DNA of 64,000 bases from Actinomadura citrea (GCF_013409045.1 NZ_JACCBT010000001.1:3534001-3598000), one strand, 5' to 3'; counted from the first letter of the stretch, positions 39,248 to 48,702 are shown. A program made the numbers and translations. Notes: a model not told the origin generated them from the sequence alone.

Positions 39248-40825
39248 ATGACGGACGACGAGACGAGGTCACCCGCCCTGGTGCCCCCGGCGGCGCTGTC
39301 GCTGGGGCACGCGCAGGAGCAGGTCCGCACGGAGCAGACCACCGCCGAGATCGTCGCGCTGCTCACCGACATACCGGATATGCGGGAGGCGCCGGGGCGC
39401 TCCATCGTCGCCCACTACATCAGTGAGCACGTGCGCGCCCCGCTGCTGTTACCCGAGCTGCCGCAGCCGAGGTATCACCTCTACCACCTCGTGCTCGCGT
39501 GCCGGGAGATACCCGACGGGCTGCAGTTGCTGGTCCGCGCGGTCGAGTTCGTGGCCGGCCCGACCGCGGCCGTGGCGCGCCTGAAGCGCATGCTGAGCCC
39601 GGTCCGCGCCCACCTGGAGCCGGTCGTCGAGACACAGATCGAGGACCTGCTGACCGGCCTGCGGATACCGTCCCTCACCCGCCTCTACGTGGCCGCGACC
39701 GGAAACAGCATCGCCACCGTGCCCTTCCGGCTCACCGACGCCTGGGACGCGTTCTCCGCGCTCCTCGACCACAACACGGCGCCCGGGAAACCCTCGCCGC
39801 ACCTGATATTCGTCGCGATGCTGCTGCAGACCATGCAGACACGGCAGACGGCGGGAAGCGCCGGGACCGAGGAGGCATGGCGCCTCAAGAGGCTGCGCGA
39901 CTGGCTGGCGATGCAGACGGAGCAGCTGCGCGGCGCCGGCGACGTCCCCCAGGCCGACTACCTCGACCGCATGCGCGACCGTTCCGGGGTGCTCGCGACG
40001 CGCGCCGACAAGCCCATCTACCTCATCATCCAGCTCGAACCGCTCCCGGATCTCGTCGAGGACGAGGTCATGTGCCGGCTCTCGCACTGGCGGCAGATCC
40101 ATCCGCTCGAATGGCGCCCCGAGCCGGGGGAGGACCAGGTGGTCCCGCTGAGCGCGGTGCGCGAGCGCGTCGGCGCTTTGATCCACGAGGCCGAGCGGGG
40201 CTGGGCCTACGAACTCGACGACTCCCTGGTGCTGGAGTTCGTGCTGCCGCTGGACATGATCAATCTCGATGTGGACCAGTGGACGCGCGACGCCTCCGGG
40301 ATGCCGGATCCGCCGCCGCTCGGCGCGGAGTACGAGATCCTCGTCCGGAGTCAGGAGAGGCTGCGCGCCCTGGGTCTCCACCGCGCGTGGCGTCAGCGCT
40401 GGCAGGTGCTCGTCGACGCCGTCGACGGCCTCACCTACTGGGCCGCCGCGGGGGAGCCCGCCCATCCGCGTCCGATGGGCGATCGGCTGCTGAGCAGCCG
40501 CGAGATCGTCGCGTGCGTGCTGAGCGGTCCGCCCGACCGCGAGCCCGGCCGGAGCGAACTCTGGAAGGCGCTGCGCGCGGGGGTGCCCGTGGTGCTCTGG
40601 CACCGGGCGGATCAGCTCGCTTCGGAAATGCGGGAGGCGGTGCGGCAGGTCGTCGATCGTCCCGACATCAGGGCGCTGCCGACCGACATCAGACGGCTCC
40701 GGGGAAACGCGCCGTCCGATGACCGCAATGGTCGCTCTGCTCTGGAGTTAACCCTCCTATGGGATGACCCGAATCACTTCTTGGACGATGCCCGTGCTCT
40801 TCGTGCTCCGGCATCCCGGACGTGA
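39248..40825 (+). CDS. VMAP-like protein (vWA-MoxR associated) with N-terminal EAD2-like domain
   Basis: 525 residues. Residues ~32-120 form a helical domain (V-A-L-L-T-D-I-P-D-M...L-V-L-A-C-R-E-I-P-D-G-L-Q) related to the C-terminal domain of the divergent cyclase. A middle helical part follows. The C-terminal half starts K-P-I-Y-L-I-I-Q-L-E-P-L-P-D, the opening strand of VMAP C-terminal domains, and contains a late V-V-L-W-H-R-A-D stretch. VMAP proteins link AAA+ MoxR and vWA partners to effectors in multicellular bacteria. It is followed by exactly those partners. ATG 39248 has GGGGAGG upstream. Confidence 0.78.
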   Translation: MTDDETRSPALVPPAALSLGHAQEQVRTEQTTAEIVALLTDIPDMREAPGRSIVAHYISEHVRAPLLLPELPQPRYHLYHLVLACREIPDGLQLLVRAVEFVAGPTAAVARLKRMLSPVRAHLEPVVETQIEDLLTGLRIPSLTRLYVAATGNSIATVPFRLTDAWDAFSALLDHNTAPGKPSPHLIFVAMLLQTMQTRQTAGSAGTEEAWRLKRLRDWLAMQTEQLRGAGDVPQADYLDRMRDRSGVLATRADKPIYLIIQLEPLPDLVEDEVMCRLSHWRQIHPLEWRPEPGEDQVVPLSAVRERVGALIHEAERGWAYELDDSLVLEFVLPLDMINLDVDQWTRDASGMPDPPPLGAEYEILVRSQERLRALGLHRAWRQRWQVLVDAVDGLTYWAAAGEPAHPRPMGDRLLSSREIVACVLSGPPDREPGRSELWKALRAGVPVVLWHRADQLASEMREAVRQVVDRPDIRALPTDIRRLRGNAPSDDRNGRSALELTLLWDDPNHFLDDARALRAPASRT

Positions 40826-40996
40826 CGGTCGACGTGATGTGACCGTAAAAGGGCGTGGTCGCTCCACGCTCCTTCCAAACCTTGCGAAGTGGCGCCCCGG
40901 AGGGGATGCTCGACCTAAGGTGGCCCTCACCGGTTCTGCCCGAGTTCGAACATCCATCGCAAGAACCCATAGCCACACCAGAAGGGGACATCGTCG

Positions 40997-42154
40997 ATGG
41001 CCGCTGACGAGCCGCCCGAGGTCCCTTCCCCTCGTGACGCGCCCATGCCCGCCGGCCCGGGGGACGCCGCCCCGGACGCCCGCGCCGCATGGTGGATCTA
41101 TCGCGGCACCGGGCGCCCCCTGCCGCAGGGACGGTTCGCCGCGGCGCTGCCCCCGCCGCCCCCGTGGCGCGCCTTCGACGGCGGTCCGCCGCTCCCGCCT
41201 CCGCCCGGTGACGAGCGCGACCTCGTCCGCCGGCTCGGCCCCGTCAGCGCCCGGCCGCGCCCGGCCGACCCCGCGGAGGTCGACGCCGTCAACGCGGCGG
41301 TGTTCCTGCGGCGGCCGCTCCTGGTCACCGGGGAGCCGGGTGTCGGGAAGTCGACCCTCGCCTACCGGATCACCCGCGAGCTGGGGCTCGGCCGGGTGCT
41401 GCGCTGGCCCATCGGCAGCCGGAGCACGTTGCGCGACGGACTCTACGAATACGACGCGATCGGGCGGGCGCAGGACGCCGCGACCGGCCGCGGGGCGCTC
41501 GCGCGGCAGGCCGGGGAGTTATCGGAGGCGCCGGTCGAGGGGGATCCGGATTCCGCCGCGCTGACCGACGCCGGAGTGGGGCACTATCTCAGGCTCGGCC
41601 CGCTGGGCACCGCGCTGCTGCCCCATGAGCTGCCCCGCGTGCTCCTCATCGACGAACTCGACAAAAGCGACATAGACCTACCGAACGACCTTCTTGACGT
41701 ACTAGAGGAGGGCGAATACGGAATCACCGAACTCTTCCGCGTGAGCGCCCGCGAACCCGTGGTGAAGGTTCACACCGCCGATCCGGACGGCACGGCCGAC
41801 ATCGTGCGGGGGAGAGTGCGTTGCCGGGCGTTCCCCATCGTGGTCATCACCAGCAACGGTGAGCGGGAGTTCCCGCCCGCGTTCCTGCGCCGGTGTCTGC
41901 AGTTCTCGATGAGAGAGCCCGACGAGACCCGGCTCGCCGACATCGTGGCGGCGCATTTCGCCGAGCGGTCCGACGAGCGCACCCGGCGGCTGGTCCGCAG
42001 TTTCCTGGAGCACCGCAGCAGCCACCGCGGGCTCGCCGCGGACCAACTGCTCAACGCCGTCTACCTCGCGACCTCCGGGGCACGGGATCCCGATACCGGC
42101 TGGGAACGGCTCCTCGATCTCATCTGGCAACGGTTGGAAGTGGCGCCTGAGTGA
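40997..42154 (+). CDS. MoxR-type AAA+ ATPase
   Basis: 385 residues. A proline-rich N-terminus (1-75) precedes an AAA+ module: Walker A G-E-P-G-V-G-K-S-T (~112), Walker B V-L-L-I-D-E-L-D-K-S (~214), sensor 1 I-T-S-N-G-E-R-E-F-P-P-A-F-L-R-R with the arginine finger, and a helical lid. D-E-L-D-K-S with D-L-L-D-V-L-E-E-G is the MoxR/RavA branch. It likely remodels or switches the vWA-containing product of the next gene, with which it overlaps by 4 bp (GTGA). Confidence 0.92.
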   Translation: MAADEPPEVPSPRDAPMPAGPGDAAPDARAAWWIYRGTGRPLPQGRFAAALPPPPPWRAFDGGPPLPPPPGDERDLVRRLGPVSARPRPADPAEVDAVNAAVFLRRPLLVTGEPGVGKSTLAYRITRELGLGRVLRWPIGSRSTLRDGLYEYDAIGRAQDAATGRGALARQAGELSEAPVEGDPDSAALTDAGVGHYLRLGPLGTALLPHELPRVLLIDELDKSDIDLPNDLLDVLEEGEYGITELFRVSAREPVVKVHTADPDGTADIVRGRVRCRAFPIVVITSNGEREFPPAFLRRCLQFSMREPDETRLADIVAAHFAERSDERTRRLVRSFLEHRSSHRGLAADQLLNAVYLATSGARDPDTGWERLLDLIWQRLEVAPE

Positions 42155-45100
42155 GTGAGCGGACCGGAGATCCAGCGGCGCGAGGCTCGGGACGGCCCGA
42201 CGCCTCGGCCGGTTCTCCCGTCTGGCACGAGGTCTCCGACGCCATCTGGCTGGCCGCGCAGATGAACGCGGCCGCCCTGGCGGCGGACGAGGGCGGCCCC
42301 GCCGCCCTCCGCCCACCCCGCGAGGCCCCCGGGCGGTCTGCAGGCGGTGAATCCTCTGGCGCCGACCGCGCCGGGCCTCCGGAGGGCGACGGCTTGGACG
42401 GGCCTTCACGCGACTCCCCCGCCGGCACTGGACAGGCGACGCCGCCCAGCGCGACCAGGACTCCGCGTGCGCCGGGTTCCGGGACGTCCCCAAGCGACGG
42501 CCCACCGGACCCCTGGCCACGTCAGGCGACGGGCCTGAACGGACACGCCGGACCCGCTCGCCTCCTCCTCCCCGTCCGGCGCGACCCGTTCGCCGGAGTA
42601 CGGCCCCTGGCCGACCGCCGCCGCCTCGAGCAGGCGCTCCGCCCCTTCAAACGGGCGGTCGAGTCCCGCCGCGGCGAGGTGGAACTGGACGCCGAGGCGA
42701 CCGCGGTCCGCGCGGTTCAGGACGGGCTCTGGCTGCCCCAGACACGGCCCGTCCCGGAACGCTGGCTCGATCTCGACGTCGTCGTGGACGACGGGCGCCT
42801 GGCCGCCCTCAACCGCCCGACGACCGACCGGTTCATCGACTGCCTCGGGGCCGTCGGCGCCTTCAGGATGATCCGCACGCACCTGCTCGACACCGACACC
42901 GGCGAGACTTGCCCGCTGGCGCTGCGCGAGCCGGGGCCGCTGGCCGCCGCGCGCCCGGCCGAGGGGCTCACCTCCCGGGGACGCCGCGACCGGCGGCTCA
43001 TCTTCGTGCTGACGGACGGGATCGGAGACGCCTGGCACTCGGGGGCCGCCCAGCGACTGCTGGCCCGCTGGGGCCGCCAGGCTCCGATCGTGGTGATCAA
43101 TCTGCTCGCCCGGCGCCAGTGGCGGCGTACGGGCCTCACCACCCGGCCGGCCAAGCTCTACACGGCGGGCCCCGCGATCGCCAACCGCCTCTACCGCGCG
43201 CGCTATCCCGCGGCGCCGTTCGGCGGCGACCCCGGCACCGGCGCCCGGCACGCGGACGGTTCGCACGTCCATGTGCCCGTGATCGAGCTCGACCCCGGGC
43301 AGCTCGCAGGCTGGGCGGGGTTCGCGGCGGCGCGCCGCGGTGACTGGTACGGCGCGGTCGCCGTCTGCGGAGCGCCCCCGGAATCCACCCGGGCACCGGA
43401 TACGGCGGAAACCGAGGAGGCCTCGTCCACGGACGAGTCGGCGACCGAGATCGTCCGGCGGTTCCGCGCCGCGGTCAGCCCGACCGTGTACGCGCTGGCG
43501 GTGCATCTGGCCGCGGCGCCCTTGAACGCTCCGGTGATGCGGCTCGTCCAGCGCACCATGCTCCCGGAGTCGCGGCCCTCGGACCTGGTCGAACTGGTCG
43601 GCAGCGGGCTGCTGCACCGGGTCGGGCCCGAGCCCGGGCCGGCGGCCGACGCCCGGGACGAGGTCGTCTTCGACTTCGCTCCCGGGGTCCGCGACGAACT
43701 CCTGGCCGGGGGGCGGCGTTCCGACACGACCCGGGTGCTGACGACGGTGGCCCTGCACCTGGGCGACCGCATCGCCGGGCTCCGCGATCTGGCCGGAATG
43801 GTCACCGCGCCGGAGCGGGGAGAAATGCCGGAATTGACGCGCGAACTCGTGCCGTTCGCCGTCCCCGTCCTCCACGTTTTCAGGGCTCTCGCGGGGCCCT
43901 ATCTCAGGCCGGCCAGGGCGCTGGACGCCAAGCTGCACGACAAGGTTGACCACTACTATGGGAAAATGCAGGATAGACAGGATAGAGCCGCCGGGGAAGC
44001 GGGAAGGACTGGCTCCATGCAATCGCTGGACATCGCCGCTCTCGACGCGCTCACCGGACCTGAGGACATTGTCAAGGCCCCCCACCTTGGAGTCGGTGTG
44101 ACAGTTCGCGATATCCCGGAGAAAGTCGGGCGCAAGGCGGACGAGCCGCCGCCCGTCTGGGGAAACGTACCTCCCCAGAACATCAGTTTCACCGGGCGGG
44201 AAGAGTTGCTGGAGCAACTGCACGAGCGTCTTTCGCAGGGAACGACGGCGGTCCTGCCCCAGGCTTTGCATGGAATGGGCGGAGTCGGCAAGTCCCAGAT
44301 AGCCATCGAATATGTGTATCGCCATATGGCGGATTATGATGTTATTTGGTGGATCAGATCGGAGAGGCCCGGTCAGATCCAGCAGGATCTCGCCGAACTG
44401 GCCGCCGAGCTCGACCTGCCGGTCAGCCAGGAGGTCAACGTCGCGGTGCCGGCCGTCCGCGAGGCGCTGCGCCTGGGCCGCCCCTATCGCAACTGGCTGC
44501 TGGTCTTCGACAATGCCGAGGAATTGCCCGACGTCCGGGACTTCTTCCCGACCAACGGTCCGGGAAAGATCCTCGTCACCTCCCGCAACCAGGAGTGGAC
44601 GAAGGTCGCCAACTCCCTTGAGGTCGACGTCTTCGCCCGGGAGGAGAGCAAGGCACTGCTCCGCCTCCGGGGGCCCGAGCTCGCCGACGCCGAGGCGGAC
44701 GAGCTCGCCGAGGTGCTCGGCGACCTTCCGCTGGCGATCGCCCAGGCCGGGGTCTGGCTCGCCGAGACGGGCATGCCGGTCGACGAGTACCTGCAGCTCT
44801 TCCGGGAGAAGCACGAGAAGGCGACCGAGCTGCTGGCGGACGCCGCACTGGTGGCCAACGAGCTGCCGGTCGCCGCGGCCTGGAACGTCTCGCTGGACCG
44901 GTTGCGGACGAGCGATCCGGCGGCGCTGCAACTACTCCAGGTCTGTGCTTTCTTCGCACCGGAACCCATTTCGCTTCGGATGCTGTCCGGCGCGCGCAAC
45001 GTCGACGGTCCTCGGGAGCTGATCGAGGCCCTGGGGGACCCGGTCAGGCGAGGGCGTGCGATCCGCGCGATCAACCGGTACGCGCTGGCCAGGATCAGCC

Positions 45101-46635
45101 ACAAGCACAACACGATCATGCTGCACCGCCTGGTGCAGCGGGTCCTCGTCGGGCAGATCCCTCCGGGGGAGGCCGAGGAACTGCGCCGGTGCGGCTACCA
45201 GCTGATGGCCAACTTCGACCCGCGCGATCCGGCGCTGCCGGCGAACTGGCGGCGCTATGCCGATCTGCTGCCGCACGTCCACTACTCGGGCATCGTCGGC
45301 TTCGACGATCCCTGGACGCGCCGGCTCGTCCTCAACGAGATCGACTTCCTCTTCCAGTGGGGCGACCACCGGGGCTTCCTCGAACTGGCGGAGACCGCGG
45401 TCAAGACCTGGACCGAGACGCTGGGCGAGGGCAACGAGCAGGTGCAGGAGGCCATGCTCCACCTCGGCCGCGCTCTCCGCCTGCAGGGACGGTTCGAGGA
45501 GGCGTACGGCCACCATGTCCGGGTCCGCGACCTGCGCGCCGAGGAGCACGGTGCCGACGACGAACGCACGATCGAGGCGCAGCGCTTCGTGACGGCCGAC
45601 CTGCGCTACCTGGGGCAGTTCCAGCAGGCTCTCGAATACGACAAGCGCTCCTTCGAGGCACTGCGCCGCATGTACGGCGAGGACGACCCGATCACGCTGC
45701 AGCAGGCACATCTCTACGCCATCAGCCTGCGGCTCAACGGTGACTTCCGGGCGGCGTGCGATCTCGATCGGCAGACCTACCGGCACCTGATGAACATCTT
45801 CGGGGAGAACCACGGCCGGACCCTGTCGTCCCTGGCGGCGATCGCCGTCGACGAGATGGAGCTGGGCCACTTCGACGTGGCCAGGGATCTGACGCGGCAG
45901 AACGCGCAGCGTCTCGAGTCGGCGTTCGGCAGCAGCTTCGCCGGTCTCGCCGAGAGCCTGACGGCGTTCTCCGTCATGGAGCGCAAGGCGGGTGACCACG
46001 AACGCGCACTCGACCTCTCCACCGAGGCGCTCGAACGCTACAACGAGCGGTACGGGGGGTATCACCCCGGCTCGATCTCCGCCGCACTGAATCACGCGGT
46101 GAACCTGCGCCAGGTGGGCAGGCTCGGCGACTCGATTCACCTCGCGCGCGTGACGGCGCAGAACTTCCTGCGGATGTTCGGCCCCGACCACCCCAACACA
46201 CCGAGCGCGAACATCAATCTCGCGGTCGCCCTCCGGCTGAACGGGCAGCTCGAAGAGGCCAAGAAACTGGACGAGACGGCACTGGACGTTCTGGCCCGCG
46301 TTCTCGGTGTCGATCATCCGCGCAGCATCGTCTGCGCGATCAACCTGGCCAGCGACCACTACGCGATCGGCAATGTCCACGAGGCCATGGAGAGGGACCG
46401 GGAGACCCTGGAGCGGGCGCACCGCGTCCTCGGGGAGGAGCACCCCACCGCGCTCGCATGCATGTTCAACCTCGGGCTCGATCTGCGCGCCATGGGCGAG
46501 GAGCAGGAGGCCGACGTGCTGGCGGCGCGGGCCATCGACGGCATGCGCAGGGTGCACGGACCGCAGCATGCGGCCACCACGGCCGCGCAAGAGGGAGTTC
46601 GTGCGGACTGCGATATTTATCCGATTCCGGTCTGA
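42151..46635 (+). CDS. fxsT: FxsT-like vWA (SAV_2336 N-terminal)/NB-ARC/TPR protein
   Basis: 1494 residues. Residues ~1-150 are proline- and glycine-rich and disordered. Residues ~150-420 match the SAV_2336-type N-terminal domain with a vWA-like fold (W-L-D-L-D-V-V-V-D-D, later L-I-F-V-L-T-D-G); the MIDAS D-x-S-x-S is degenerate. An NB-ARC STAND ATPase spans ~680-1000 (F-T-G-R-E-E-L-L, P-loop G-M-G-G-V-G-K-S at ~709, Walker B L-L-V-F-D-N, G-D-L-P-L-A-I-A-Q-A). TPR repeats of the G-x-x-H-P-x-T type fill ~1090-1485. It is probably a signal-sensing scaffold. FxsA/B/C genes are absent nearby, so the partners are the MoxR and VMAP proteins upstream. Confidence 0.87.
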   Translation: MSERTGDPAARGSGRPDASAGSPVWHEVSDAIWLAAQMNAAALAADEGGPAALRPPREAPGRSAGGESSGADRAGPPEGDGLDGPSRDSPAGTGQATPPSATRTPRAPGSGTSPSDGPPDPWPRQATGLNGHAGPARLLLPVRRDPFAGVRPLADRRRLEQALRPFKRAVESRRGEVELDAEATAVRAVQDGLWLPQTRPVPERWLDLDVVVDDGRLAALNRPTTDRFIDCLGAVGAFRMIRTHLLDTDTGETCPLALREPGPLAAARPAEGLTSRGRRDRRLIFVLTDGIGDAWHSGAAQRLLARWGRQAPIVVINLLARRQWRRTGLTTRPAKLYTAGPAIANRLYRARYPAAPFGGDPGTGARHADGSHVHVPVIELDPGQLAGWAGFAAARRGDWYGAVAVCGAPPESTRAPDTAETEEASSTDESATEIVRRFRAAVSPTVYALAVHLAAAPLNAPVMRLVQRTMLPESRPSDLVELVGSGLLHRVGPEPGPAADARDEVVFDFAPGVRDELLAGGRRSDTTRVLTTVALHLGDRIAGLRDLAGMVTAPERGEMPELTRELVPFAVPVLHVFRALAGPYLRPARALDAKLHDKVDHYYGKMQDRQDRAAGEAGRTGSMQSLDIAALDALTGPEDIVKAPHLGVGVTVRDIPEKVGRKADEPPPVWGNVPPQNISFTGREELLEQLHERLSQGTTAVLPQALHGMGGVGKSQIAIEYVYRHMADYDVIWWIRSERPGQIQQDLAELAAELDLPVSQEVNVAVPAVREALRLGRPYRNWLLVFDNAEELPDVRDFFPTNGPGKILVTSRNQEWTKVANSLEVDVFAREESKALLRLRGPELADAEADELAEVLGDLPLAIAQAGVWLAETGMPVDEYLQLFREKHEKATELLADAALVANELPVAAAWNVSLDRLRTSDPAALQLLQVCAFFAPEPISLRMLSGARNVDGPRELIEALGDPVRRGRAIRAINRYALARISHKHNTIMLHRLVQRVLVGQIPPGEAEELRRCGYQLMANFDPRDPALPANWRRYADLLPHVHYSGIVGFDDPWTRRLVLNEIDFLFQWGDHRGFLELAETAVKTWTETLGEGNEQVQEAMLHLGRALRLQGRFEEAYGHHVRVRDLRAEEHGADDERTIEAQRFVTADLRYLGQFQQALEYDKRSFEALRRMYGEDDPITLQQAHLYAISLRLNGDFRAACDLDRQTYRHLMNIFGENHGRTLSSLAAIAVDEMELGHFDVARDLTRQNAQRLESAFGSSFAGLAESLTAFSVMERKAGDHERALDLSTEALERYNERYGGYHPGSISAALNHAVNLRQVGRLGDSIHLARVTAQNFLRMFGPDHPNTPSANINLAVALRLNGQLEEAKKLDETALDVLARVLGVDHPRSIVCAINLASDHYAIGNVHEAMERDRETLERAHRVLGEEHPTALACMFNLGLDLRAMGEEQEADVLAARAIDGMRRVHGPQHAATTAAQEGVRADCDIYPIPV

Positions 46636-46980
46636 GCCGAAACCGAACAGGGGGCCGGAAGCGTGGTCGCCTTACGTTCCCCTGCTCCTGACTCGGGACT
46701 GTTTCAATGCCGGTCAAGCTGGGTATGGATAAACCCCGGCGATACGTCTCGAACGGCGTTGGAACGAAGAGTTCTTGATCTGGACACGGCTATGCTCCCC
46801 ACGTATAGTAGGGGAGCAAATTTGTATGCCCGCACGGATTGTTTATCTTCGGTAATTGTCGGCGACCACGTGAGCGTCGCGGGAATTCAGCCGATCCGGC
46901 CGCCGAGGGATCGGGCTCGCGGACAGCGCCGTCCTCTCTCACCGAGAACCACCGCGATGCTCCCGAGGACGGAAGAGGTA
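46636..46980. promoter_or_regulatory. Intergenic region with promoter of DUF397 gene
   Basis: No gene is supported here. TGGACA (46781-46786) and TATAGT (46804-46809) are 17 bases apart, a good promoter for the DUF397 gene at 46981. CTCCCC (46795-46800) and GGGGAG (46811-46816) flank the -10 element symmetrically and may form an operator. Confidence 0.55.
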
Positions 46981-47196
46981 ATGGGCGGTCAAGGAGACTG
47001 GGACAAGGCGTCTTGGCGCAAGAGCAGGCGATCTGGCTCGGATGGGGCGGGAGGGTGCGTCTCCCTTGCCGTCTCCGCGTCGTACGGCGCCATTCGGGAC
47101 AGCAGGAACCCGTGCCGGACGACCATCGTCCTTCCCAAGACCGTCTTACGCAGGATGTTGGACGACATCAAGAACGGGGCCTTCGACCTGCGGTGA
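46981..47196 (+). CDS. DUF397 protein
   Basis: 71 residues with the DUF397 pattern W-R-K-S-R-R-S, G-G-C-V-S-L-A, I-R-D-S-R-N-P, and an amphipathic tail. DUF397 proteins usually sit beside an XRE-type helix-turn-helix gene and are thought to antagonise it; none is adjacent here. GGAAGAGGTA precedes the ATG. Confidence 0.85.
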   Translation: MGGQGDWDKASWRKSRRSGSDGAGGCVSLAVSASYGAIRDSRNPCRTTIVLPKTVLRRMLDDIKNGAFDLR

Positions 47197-47215
47197 CGTG
47201 GTCTCGCCACCGGTT

Positions 47216-47250
47216 GGAGGCGCGACGTCCATCGCGGGATCCGCGCCTCC
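47216..47250. terminator. Hairpin between convergent DUF397 genes
   Basis: GGAGGCGCG pairs with CGCGCCTCC over a 17-base loop, between the ends of the two DUF397 genes. Confidence 0.55.
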
Positions 47251-47262
47251 GCCTCCGTCTGC

Positions 47263-47472
47263 TCAGCCCTGGAGGGCGTCGGACTTGACCGCGTCCATGA
47301 ACGAGCGCCAGGAGTCCATGGACAGCGACAGCCGCGGGCCCTCGGGGTCCTTGGAGTCGCGGATGGCGCGGGTGCTGCCGATCGACGCCACTTCCACGCA
47401 TACCGCGAGGTCGGGGTCGCTGCTCCGGCTGCTCTTCCTCCAGACCGGCGCGGACGCATTGGTATGAGTCAT
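47263..47472 (-). CDS. DUF397 protein
   Basis: 69 residues: V-W-R-K-S-S-R-S-S, L-A-V-C-V-E-V-A, A-I-R-D-S-K-D-P-E-G, L-S-M-D-S-W-R-S-F-M-D-A-V. This is a textbook DUF397 protein, closer to the family consensus than its convergent neighbour at 46981. No XRE partner is adjacent. AGGAGAATT stands just before the ATG at 47472. Confidence 0.92.
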   Translation of the reverse strand: MTHTNASAPVWRKSSRSSDPDLAVCVEVASIGSTRAIRDSKDPEGPRLSLSMDSWRSFMDAVKSDALQG

Positions 47473-47681
47473 GGCTAAATTCTCCTTGTGAACTGTTTCG
47501 ACACCGCCTGACAGTGCACGAGGCCGTGTCTGGCTTCACCTGGCGGAAATTAATCTACCGCACGGACAAGATGTTCATCGCCAATCCGAGTCCAAATCCA
47601 GGGCTGCGGTGACAGTGGCATTGTCCGGCGAAAAAAGCTCAGATCTGACATTTAACGTGAAAGGGAGGAATGTCCACCGAA

Positions 47682-48650
47682 CTACGCAGTTCCTGGTCGG
47701 TCTGATGTGGTGCCCCTCGGCCGGCCGCCGGGTGATCCGGCGTGGCGGTCGGGATGGAGGCGGGCGGCCTGGGTGCGGAGTAGGCGGATCATGCGGTGGA
47801 CGTGGTGGGGGAGGTGGCGGGTGCGGGCGTGCTCGGCGGCCAGGAGGACGTCGGGCCCGTCGGCGGCCAGGGGGCGGCGGGTGATGACGCCGGTGAGTTC
47901 GAGGGGGTCGTCGGCGATGCTGTAGTCGGGCAGCAGCGTGACGCCGAGCCCCTCGGCGACCATGACCTTGCCCATTTCGGCGCCGTCGACGGAGTAGGCG
48001 AACGCGGGCTCCCGCCCTCGCAGCAGGCGGTGGACGTAGCGGTGCATGAGATAGCCGGACCGCATCGCGACGAAGGGTTCGGCGAGCATCCGGTCGAGCG
48101 GCACCGCGTCCAGCCGGGCGAGCGGGCTGTCGGTGCGGCAGCAGACGACTGCGCGCCCGCGCAGCAGTTCGACGGCGGCGAGGTCCGGGGGCGGGTCGTC
48201 GCCCTCGATGACGTTGATCAGGCCGAGGTCGAGTCCGCCGCCGCGCAGCGCGTCGCGGATGTCGGCCTGCTGGGCGGTGACCAGTTCCACCTGCGTCGCG
48301 GGGTGTGCGGCGCGGAACTCGCGCATCGCGGGCGTGACGAGCGGGACGGTCGCGGCGTTCACGGTGCCGATGCGGATCATCTGCCGCGATCCGGCCTGGT
48401 CGTCGGCGGCCGCGCGGAGCCGGTGCACCGCGTCCAGCACCTCGGCGATCCAGGGCAGCAGCTCCCGGCCGCCGGCGCTGATCCGGGCGCCGGCGCGGTG
48501 GCGGTCGAGCAGCGTGACGCCGAGCTCGCGTTCGAGGTTGCTGATCGTCTGGCTGAGCGCGGGCTGGGACAGGTGCAGCGCCTCGCTGGCCCGGCGCATG
48601 GAGCCGAGGCGCGTGACGGCCGCGACGCATTCCAGCTGTTCGATCCGCAT
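47682..48650 (-). CDS. LysR family regulator of the organosulfur cluster
   Basis: 322 residues. The N-terminal winged helix (M-R-I-E-Q-L-E-C-V-A-A-V, A-S-E-A-L-H-L-S-Q-P-A-L-S-Q-T-I-S-N-L-E-R-E-L-G) is followed by a periplasmic-binding-like effector domain and a basic, proline-rich tail. It is divergent from sfnG with only 88 bp between, so it likely controls the sulfur cluster as CysB/Cbl-type LysR proteins do. The ligand is not visible from sequence. Confidence 0.92.
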   Translation of the reverse strand: MRIEQLECVAAVTRLGSMRRASEALHLSQPALSQTISNLERELGVTLLDRHRAGARISAGGRELLPWIAEVLDAVHRLRAAADDQAGSRQMIRIGTVNAATVPLVTPAMREFRAAHPATQVELVTAQQADIRDALRGGGLDLGLINVIEGDDPPPDLAAVELLRGRAVVCCRTDSPLARLDAVPLDRMLAEPFVAMRSGYLMHRYVHRLLRGREPAFAYSVDGAEMGKVMVAEGLGVTLLPDYSIADDPLELTGVITRRPLAADGPDVLLAAEHARTRHLPHHVHRMIRLLRTQAARLHPDRHAGSPGGRPRGTTSDRPGTA

Positions 48651-48702
48651 GGGCCCTCCGGCGGTGACAGGTTTCCCTTATCGCCCCGTCGCGAACGCCA
48701 CA

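Noticed and set aside
40826..40996. Short peptide gene of the FxSxx type between VMAP and MoxR genes
   Set aside because: None of the small frames there ends in F-x-S-x-x or has a convincing start.
42406..44931. 841-codon minus-strand frame inside the NB-ARC gene
   Set aside because: It is the antisense of a gene with P-loop and TPR motifs; the composition is that of a shadow.
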